Of a stretch of DNA of 64,000 nucleotides, positions 59,136-64,000 are shown piece after piece. The notes below the pieces were generated by a model. That model ran no database searches. It saw nothing but the letters and a program-made list of their open reading frames with translations, and was not told the origin of the DNA. A program made the position numbers and the translations under genes. How positions within the stretch are numbered: position 1 is the first letter of the stretch; each line of letters begins with the position of its first letter. The stretch comes from CADEFX01 sp046154585 (GTDB taxonomy: Bacteria; Pseudomonadota; Alphaproteobacteria; Rhizobiales; Hyphomicrobiaceae), in contig JBJXDX010000148.1 of the NCBI GenBank assembly GCA_046154585.1, forward strand, positions 1 to 64,000, written 5' to 3'.

Positions 59136-59692
59136 CCGCAGTTTCCCCCTTCGCCGCGGCCGGGCCGATAGCTGCGGTGGATCGCCTCGACGATCGGATC
59201 GTAAATCTCGCGCTCGGCGACCGGATACGTCATCTGCCAGCCGTAGATCGTCCGACCTGCGCAGCGGAACGTGATGCGCTCGTAAAACATGGTATCGCCG
59301 TTCGTGCCCGAGAGCACAAACCATGAGCCGCGCACGGGCGCATACTCCACGCGCGCATCCGCATAGGTCTTGCTGAGGACGAAGCGGCGATACGACCGCA
59401 ACGTTTCGCCCGTCTCGTTCTGCCCGGCCGACACCAGCAGCCGCGCGGCGCCATCACGTGACATGAACACCATGCCCTGTCCGCCTCCCGGCGTCTCGCT
59501 AGGCTCGAAGACGGTCGAAGGATAGGTGAGCTCGAAACCGAACCGCTCGTTGCGGTACACGGCGGTCGACGATGCCTCGCTGGCGTACCCTGCGGTTGAG
59601 TAGCCAGAGGTCGAATAACCCGACACGGACTGGGCGCTCGCAGCCGACCCCGGGCCTAAACACAACCCCAGCACCAGCAGTGACTTGTGCAT
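59132..59692 (-). CDS. Secreted hypothetical protein (186 aa)
   Basis: A 186-residue protein with a signal peptide (MHKSLLVLGLCLGPGSAASA) followed by a short GYST repeat (three copies) and a single compact domain (about 45-175) with FGFELTYPSTVFEP and a Cys pair at RFRCAG and GNCG. The family looks like a small periplasmic protein common in Rhizobiales; the function is unknown. It is cotranslated with gluQ through a TTGA overlap. Confidence 0.65.
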   Translation of the reverse strand: MHKSLLVLGLCLGPGSAASAQSVSGYSTSGYSTAGYASEASSTAVYRNERFGFELTYPSTVFEPSETPGGGQGMVFMSRDGAARLLVSAGQNETGETLRSYRRFVLSKTYADARVEYAPVRGSWFVLSGTNGDTMFYERITFRCAGRTIYGWQMTYPVAEREIYDPIVEAIHRSYRPGRGEGGNCG

Positions 59693-59799
59693 GATGACCT
59701 ACTCCGGATATTGACAAACCCGCCTCGGTCGCCGGCCGATATCGGCGCGGGGCCGCAGGTTCAGACTATACGGGAACAGGTGCCCGGAGGTTTCAGCGC

Positions 59800-60465
59800 G
59801 TGCCCCGCAAACGTGCATCCAGCATGCGATGCATCCAAACCGAAGCCGATTTGCACGACGGCATTCGTGCCCTGCGGCGCAAGTGCAGGATCATGCGGCA
59901 GGTGCACGACGTCGTCGGCTTGCCGCCGATGCGGTTGCGCGCGCCCGGTTTCGAGGGCCTGGCGCGCATCATCGTGGGGCAGCAGGTGTCCGTCGCCAGC
60001 GCCAACGCCATCTGGTCCCGGTTCGAGGCCACCGTTCAGCCGATGAGCGTTGCGCAGCTTCGGCTGATGTCCGACGAGGCGCTGCAGGGCGCCGGCCTCT
60101 CGCGGCCTAAGATCCGCACGTTTCGCGCCATCTCCGATGCCGCTGCCGGCGAACTGGACTTCGCCCGGCTTGCCACCATCAGCGACGACGACGTCCATGG
60201 GGCGCTGACCGCGATCAGCGGCATCGGTCCTTGGACCGCGGACGTCTACCTGCTGTTCTGTCTCGGGCGGGCCGACGCCTTTGCGGCCGGCGACCTCGCG
60301 CTGCAGGTCGCGGCTCAGCACGCATTCCGGCTCGAGCGGCGGCCCGCGCCGATGGAACTGACCGAAATGGCAGAGAACTGGCGGCCCTGGCGCGGCGTTG
60401 CCGCCCGCCTGCTGTGGACCTACTACCGCACTGTAAAGGCCACAAAGTCAGGCTTGCCCGTTTGA
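59800..60465 (+). CDS. DNA-3-methyladenine glycosylase II (AlkA type)
   Basis: A 221-residue HhH-GPD base-excision glycosylase. GFEGLARIIVGQQVSVASAN begins the conserved region; the helix-hairpin-helix is SGIGPWTADVYLLF, and the catalytic Asp lies in DAFAAGDLAL. It removes alkylated purines from DNA. The GTG at 59800 gives the full frame; an ATG at 59824 gives eight fewer residues. Confidence 0.88.
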   Translation: MPRKRASSMRCIQTEADLHDGIRALRRKCRIMRQVHDVVGLPPMRLRAPGFEGLARIIVGQQVSVASANAIWSRFEATVQPMSVAQLRLMSDEALQGAGLSRPKIRTFRAISDAAAGELDFARLATISDDDVHGALTAISGIGPWTADVYLLFCLGRADAFAAGDLALQVAAQHAFRLERRPAPMELTEMAENWRPWRGVAARLLWTYYRTVKATKSGLPV

Positions 60466-60499
60466 GCCGCAGACTGCGACGCAGTGGCCTTGAAAAACC

Positions 60500-60575
60500 T
60501 AGAGCAGGATCGCTTCGGATTGAAACACTTTGCCTCACTCAAGGCGCCTCAGGCCGAAGCGTGAATCCTGCTCTA
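60500..60575. repeat. Inverted repeat starting TAGAGCAGGAT
   Basis: TAGAGCAGGATCGCTTCGG (60500-60518) pairs with CCGAAGCG-TGA-ATCCTGCTCTA (60554-60575), apart from a 3-nt bulge. The first 16 bases recur at 48386-48401. It lies after the glycosylase gene and could end transcription as a hairpin. Confidence 0.7.
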
Positions 60576-60600
60576 AGCTATTAGTTTAGAGGGCGATTCA

Positions 60601-60637
60601 CGTTCCACGTGAAAGCCTAACGCTTCCATGTGGAACG
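60601..60637. repeat. Inverted repeat CGTTCCACGTG / CATGTGGAACG
   Basis: CGTTCCACGTG (60601-60611) and CATGTGGAACG (60627-60637) pair with one mismatch around a 15-nt loop. It lies upstream of the HNH gene and may be an operator. It has no relation to the neighbouring repeat at 60500-60575. Confidence 0.5.
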
Positions 60638-60745
60638 ATCGCGCACTGGGGATTGTGCGCTTCACATCGGTGACACACATGGCTAGTATGCCGACCGTTG
60701 AATGAAGCCTCCGAGTGCGATTCGGACAGGGAACTGTCAGGACTC

Positions 60746-61306
60746 GTGATCGTGCACGCCGCTGTATCGAACGGCTTTCCGGCTCTGGTCTTAAATGCCG
60801 ACTTTCGGCCGCTGAGCTACTATCCGCTGTCGCTCTGGAACTGGCAGGACACGGTGAAAGCCGTGTTCCTCGACCGCGTGAACATCGTTTCTGAGTATGA
60901 CCGGTTCGTGCGCAGCCCCTCGTTCGAGATGCGCATTCCGAGCGTCGTGTCGCTCAAGACCTATGTGAAACCAGCACTTTATCCGGCTTTCACGCGGTTC
61001 AATGTCTTCCTGCGCGACAAGTTCACGTGCCAATACTGCGGTGACAAGGACGATCTGACGTTCGATCACCTCATTCCCCGCTCGCGCGGTGGCCAAACCC
61101 GCTGGGACAACGTTGTCGCTGCCTGCGCGCCATGCAACCTCACCAAGGGCGGGGACATGCCCGAGCATGCCGGCATGCGGCCGTCGCAATGGCCATACCG
61201 GCCCACGGTGTTCGAGCTGCACAGGAATGGCCGGTTGTTCCCGCCCAACTACCTGCATGAAAGCTGGCTCGACTATCTCTACTGGGATACCGAGCTCGAG
61301 CCTTGA
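60746..61306 (+). CDS. HNH endonuclease family protein (host)
   Basis: A 186-residue protein of a conserved Rhizobiales HNH group: FPALVLNADFRPLSYYPLSL near the start, then KFTCQYCGDKDDLTFDHLIP with zinc Cys and the HNH His, SRGGQTRWDNVVAACAPCNL with Asn and the second Cys pair. GTG 60746 gives the usual family N-terminus; a TTG at 60698 would add 16 residues. The role is unknown; such chromosomal HNH proteins are widespread and not restriction-linked. Confidence 0.8.
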   Translation: MIVHAAVSNGFPALVLNADFRPLSYYPLSLWNWQDTVKAVFLDRVNIVSEYDRFVRSPSFEMRIPSVVSLKTYVKPALYPAFTRFNVFLRDKFTCQYCGDKDDLTFDHLIPRSRGGQTRWDNVVAACAPCNLTKGGDMPEHAGMRPSQWPYRPTVFELHRNGRLFPPNYLHESWLDYLYWDTELEP

Positions 61307-61332
61307 TCAGACAAGAAGGCGCCCGAACGCTA

Positions 61333-61401
61333 GTGTGATGATCGAGAAATTCGCCGTATCGACCGGCCGCCTCTGAGCGAATTTCTCGATCTGAATCACA
61401 C
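61333..61401. repeat. Large inverted repeat IR1
   Basis: GTGTGATGATCGAGAAATTCGC region (61333-61354) pairs with the region 61377-61401 (GCGAATTTCTCGATCTGAATC, then ACAC) with a small bulge and a roughly 22-nt loop. It is 17 bp upstream of IR2 and both start with CTAGTGT. No gene is seen. Confidence 0.75.
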
Positions 61402-61418
61402 GAGCAAGATTATGATTC

Positions 61419-61493
61419 TAGTGTCCCTTTTGATTCCGAAGTTCGCTCTCAGCCCAGCCGAGAGTTCCGGCGAACTTCGGAATCGGGACACTA
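61419..61493. repeat. Large inverted repeat IR2
   Basis: The arm 61419-61446 (TAGTGTCCC then TTTTGATTCCGAAGTTCGC) pairs with 61470-61493 (GCGAACTTCGGAATC, GGGACACTA), interrupted by TTTT. The loop holds CTCTCAGCCCAGCCGAGAG, itself a smaller hairpin. With IR1 it may be two copies of a small non-autonomous palindromic element. Confidence 0.75.
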
Positions 61494-61515
61494 GACGCCT
61501 TCACATCTCGTCGGT

Positions 61516-61737
61516 TCAGGCGGCCTTGCGCAAGGGCTGTGCGCACAAAGCTTCCGCGATCAGCTCAACCGTCTTGCTCCAGTCGCCGGCATGGCGTGAG
61601 GAGACGCCGAAAGCCGTTGCCGCGTCGCGCGGCGTTCCGCCATCGCGAAAAATGCGGGCGCACGCCTGGCGTGCATATCCGACGGCTTGATGCCACTGAA
61701 CCGGATTGATGTGATCAGGACCTGTCATCATGTTCAT
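61516..61737 (-). CDS. Hypothetical protein (73 aa)
   Basis: A 73-residue protein from ATG 61737, starting MNMMTGPDHINPVQWHQAVG, with a helix-turn-helix-like segment (ARIFRDGGTPRDAATAFGVS). It may be a small DNA-binding protein; the family is not recognised. The longer frame to 61818 adds a basic, unlikely end. It lies directly after IR2. Confidence 0.55.
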   Translation of the reverse strand: MNMMTGPDHINPVQWHQAVGYARQACARIFRDGGTPRDAATAFGVSSRHAGDWSKTVELIAEALCAQPLRKAA

Positions 61738-62727
61738 GGGGGAATCCGCCTCGCTCCACCTGTTGGCGTCGCGCCGGGCCGGCATTCGAAGGGGCAAGCG
61801 CGCTCGGCGCTCTGACATCGCTACGCAAAACCATGCTATGCGATGCCTTGAGAGACTGTGCGTCTACGCTGGAGCGCGCTTGCTTTCTTGCAGGAGGCGC
61901 GGGGGTGCACGCTCCTCCAAATCCTCGAATATCGGTTCAGCTCGTCCGGCTCGTTCCTGGCCGGAGCTTGGGTTTCGACGCCGCTACCTTGCTTTCCATC
62001 GAACGCAACACTGAACTCACAACGCAACTCGTCACTTCGCCGACCTGACGCCACTCACTGCCACTGGCCGGGAGCCGCACGACGTTACTGGACTGGGAAC
62101 GCAACACCACGACAACACCTCGCGCGATCAATGCCTTACTTGACGCCCGGCAACTGACTCACCGCACGCCGGCCACGCACGCATTACGCGACGCTTACTC
62201 GGGATGGCGAACCGCTTCGCAATCGACGCATGAACAGTGCTGCGAGCGGTTCGCTTTAATTGCTGGAATGCACCGATCAGCACATTCCTTGGGGACTTGC
62301 GGGGGTCCGAATCGGAGGGACCGTACGCCGACGCAACCTGACGCAACGCGGACGCCACTGAACGCAACCGGGACGCAACGCTACTGAACTCGGGGCCGGA
62401 GCAACCAACTTGGGGGGCGGGCGGCTGCTCACTCACATGCGGATACTGAAACTCATCCACAACTTTCCGCTCGACGGCGGAACTCGAAACACGTCGCGAA
62501 AACAGAACCTCGGCGGGTGATCTCGGCGACTTCACAGGACGCACCGACTGGGTCAATCTACGCTCCACGATCACCACGACGTTCACGTCATGTTCTGCTG
62601 ACTGTTCCAATAAACAGTTGCTTTGTGGCGACGCCTAGGCGCAATCGCGAGTTATTCAAGGTTTTGTGATTGACAGTGGCCCTGTCACGGCGGAGCGATC
62701 GAATCGCGCGCGATGCGCTGATAGCAA
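61738..62727. other. About 1 kb without a convincing gene; ACGCAAC heptamer cluster
   Basis: No frame here reads like a conserved protein. The heptamer ACGCAAC occurs seven times on the plus strand (62003, 62022, 62099, 62331, 62341, 62362, 62373). A one-mismatch DnaA-box-like TCATCCACA lies near 62452. A minus-strand 160-codon frame (62128-62610) covers most of it and its repeated SVAS.LR..AS motif comes from the heptamers; whether it is made is unclear. Confidence 0.5.
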
Positions 62728-63249
62728 TTAGGGCCGGCGCGCCGCGACGGCCGCACGCAGCGAAACTGAGAAAAGAAGGAGCGAGATCAAGACGTTCCAG
62801 CCGGCGAACGAAAGCCCCGCTAAGCGCCACGCCGCCTCGTCGCAGCGGATCACCTGCACGCGCTCCAGGTCCTTGAGCAGGCTGCCGGCATTGGTCGCCA
62901 GCTCACCCGACGCCGCCGCGCACGAGGCCGGCCCCGGCCAGAATTTCCACTCCGCCCCGGCGTGATAGACGCCGAGGCCCGCATTCGCCAGATACGCCAA
63001 TCCCACCAAGGCAAACACCAGGCATGCCAGGCCGGGCCGCTCCGTAGCGACAAGTACGAGCGCCAGAAACAACAATGGTATTGCCGCGTAGTAGGCGTAG
63101 CGCTGCATCGTGCAGAGCGGACACGGCAAATAGCCGCCAATATTCTCGAAGCCGAGCGCTGTCACGATGACGCCGACGCTCAGCAGCAGGGCGAGCGCGC
63201 CCATCCGGTAGGCAGAAGTGCGCGTGATCGGGATCGCTTGCGAGGCCAT
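62728..63249 (-). CDS. dsbB: Disulfide bond formation protein DsbB
   Basis: A 173-residue four-span inner membrane protein. The first redox pair is PCPLC in the YLPCPLCTMQRYAYY loop (near residue 41-45); the second loop has SCAAAS and, further on, RCDEA, the second Cys pair. It reoxidises DsbA using quinone. ATG 63249 is used (63255 is an alternative); upstream frame residues belong to the neighbouring gene. Confidence 0.9.
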   Translation of the reverse strand: MASQAIPITRTSAYRMGALALLLSVGVIVTALGFENIGGYLPCPLCTMQRYAYYAAIPLLFLALVLVATERPGLACLVFALVGLAYLANAGLGVYHAGAEWKFWPGPASCAAASGELATNAGSLLKDLERVQVIRCDEAAWRLAGLSFAGWNVLISLLLFSVSLRAAVAARRP

Positions 63250-63266
63250 GGGCATGCCGTCGGCTG

Positions 63267-63848
63267 TCAGAACAGAAATCTGATAGCCACGAAACCACCA
63301 ACCAGCAAAATCACGAATGCGGTAGTCAGGAGGGTGAGGCGCTTTTCGATGAACTCTCGAATCGGCTCGCCAAACCAGTACAGCAGCCCCGCAACTAGAT
63401 AGAAACGCATGGCGCGGGCGACGATGCTGGCGAGCACGAAAGGCACGAAACTCATCTTGAACACGCCAGCAGCAATCGTCAGCACCTTGTAAGGGAAGGG
63501 CGTCCAGCCCTTGGCGATCAGGATCCAGGGCCCCCATGCGTCGAACAGGGCGGCCGTCTCAGCATATTTCTGGCCGTAGCCGTAGACCTTGAGGACTGGC
63601 TCGCCAATGTATTCAAAGAGATAGTAGCCGATGGCATAGCCCGCTATGCCACCGATGACCGAGCCGACGGTGCAGATCGTCGCGTAAACCCACGCCTTGG
63701 CGCGCTGTGCCAGTACCATCGGCACCAGCATGACGTCCGGCGGAATGGGAAACACCGAACTCTCGACGAACGCGACCCAAAACAGCGCATGCGGGGCCTT
63801 TTCGTGCCCTGCCATGTGCATCATCCAATCGTAGGTGCGTCGCAGCAT
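63267..63848 (-). CDS. YqaA-family membrane protein (VTT domain)
   Basis: A 193-residue protein with about four or five membrane spans. The family marks are FVESSVFPIPPDVMLVPMVL at the start, GSVIGGIAGYAIGYYL and KGWTPFPYKVLTIAAGVF. Family members relate to DedA/VTT lipid scramblase-like proteins; the specific role is unknown. It lies upstream of dsbB, 18 bp apart, in the same direction, a pair often seen in this group. The last 150 bases of the window (63849-64000) show no gene. Confidence 0.88.
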   Translation of the reverse strand: MLRRTYDWMMHMAGHEKAPHALFWVAFVESSVFPIPPDVMLVPMVLAQRAKAWVYATICTVGSVIGGIAGYAIGYYLFEYIGEPVLKVYGYGQKYAETAALFDAWGPWILIAKGWTPFPYKVLTIAAGVFKMSFVPFVLASIVARAMRFYLVAGLLYWFGEPIREFIEKRLTLLTTAFVILLVGGFVAIRFLF

Positions 63849-64000
63849 CCGTGCTGCTTAGGGTGCCGCGGCGCCAATGTCCATGCGACCGCCTTGTTGC
63901 CGAAGGCCGGATACGCGTCCTCAGCTAGCTGCAGCCTTGGACTTTGGCCGCATCGCAAAGCATTGGACTCTTCTCGGCCGCGCGGTTGCTGAAAATGTTC

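Noticed and set aside
61738..62727. Replication origin (oriC), suggested by a DnaA-box-like TCATCCACA and repeated heptamers
   Set aside because: Only one near-match to a DnaA box, no AT-rich unwinding region beside it, and none of the genes usual near alphaproteobacterial origins.
1..64000. CRISPR array
   Set aside because: No series of identical repeats with regular unique spacers was seen; the repeats present are palindromic, dispersed or clustered heptamers.

Overview
The window joins most of an alphaproteobacterial prophage (about 1-31.36 kb) to host chromosome (about 31.36-64 kb). High GC, the rplU-rpmA-obg-proB-proA-nadD-rsfS-rlmH order and a set of ethylmalonyl-CoA pathway genes suggest a Hyphomicrobiales/Rhizobiales bacterium. 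The genus cannot be read from the sequence.

Prophage. A tyrosine integrase (30.2-31.3 kb) runs up to the 3' end of a tRNA-Thr(CGT) gene, the likely attachment site. The other end of the prophage lies left of base 1. From 0.4 to 20.9 kb, tightly packed plus-strand genes encode packaging and virion proteins: a DUF5681 protein, large terminase, P22-type portal, probable scaffold, N4-gp56-type capsid protein, adaptor-like protein, tail stabilisation protein, internal virion proteins, a SleB-like hydrolase and three fibre proteins. This looks like a temperate short-tailed phage. Many neighbours overlap as ATGA or TGATG, implying coupled translation.

From 20.9 to 28.6 kb a minus-strand series of small phage genes is interrupted by plus-strand cargo. 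Cargo 1 (21.5-24.5 kb, visibly AT-richer) holds an HNH endonuclease, a membrane-anchored DUF900-type alpha/beta hydrolase and a membrane protein, with a DNA-ligase remnant between them. Cargo 2 (25.9-26.8 kb) is an HlyC-type acyltransferase gene between two small peptides with double-glycine leader motifs; it is the best candidate for an undescribed system. Cargo 3 is a small secreted protein. A divergent SRAP protein lies in the minus-strand set. An operator-like region (28.66-28.73 kb), a membrane/coiled-coil protein, an excisionase-like protein and the integrase complete the right end.

Host region. Ribosomal proteins L21 and L27, two tandem acetyltransferases, Obg, and proline synthesis (ProB, ProA) come first. 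A copper module (csoR/copA, divergent, with two operator palindromes) sits between proA and nadD and is flanked by dispersed repeats. Then come RsfS, RlmH, a short-chain dehydrogenase, a cystathionine beta-lyase-type enzyme, PurC and a luciferase-like oxidoreductase. Three enzymes of the ethylmalonyl-CoA pathway lie within 9 kb: methylsuccinyl-CoA dehydrogenase, crotonyl-CoA carboxylase/reductase and ethylmalonyl-CoA mutase. Among them is an unusual VOC-transmembrane-coiled-coil fusion. The right part has an amidase, an AEC transporter, GluQ-RS, a 3-methyladenine glycosylase, an HNH protein, several palindromic repeats, a roughly 1-kb stretch without a convincing gene that carries clustered ACGCAAC heptamers, DsbB and a YqaA-type membrane protein.
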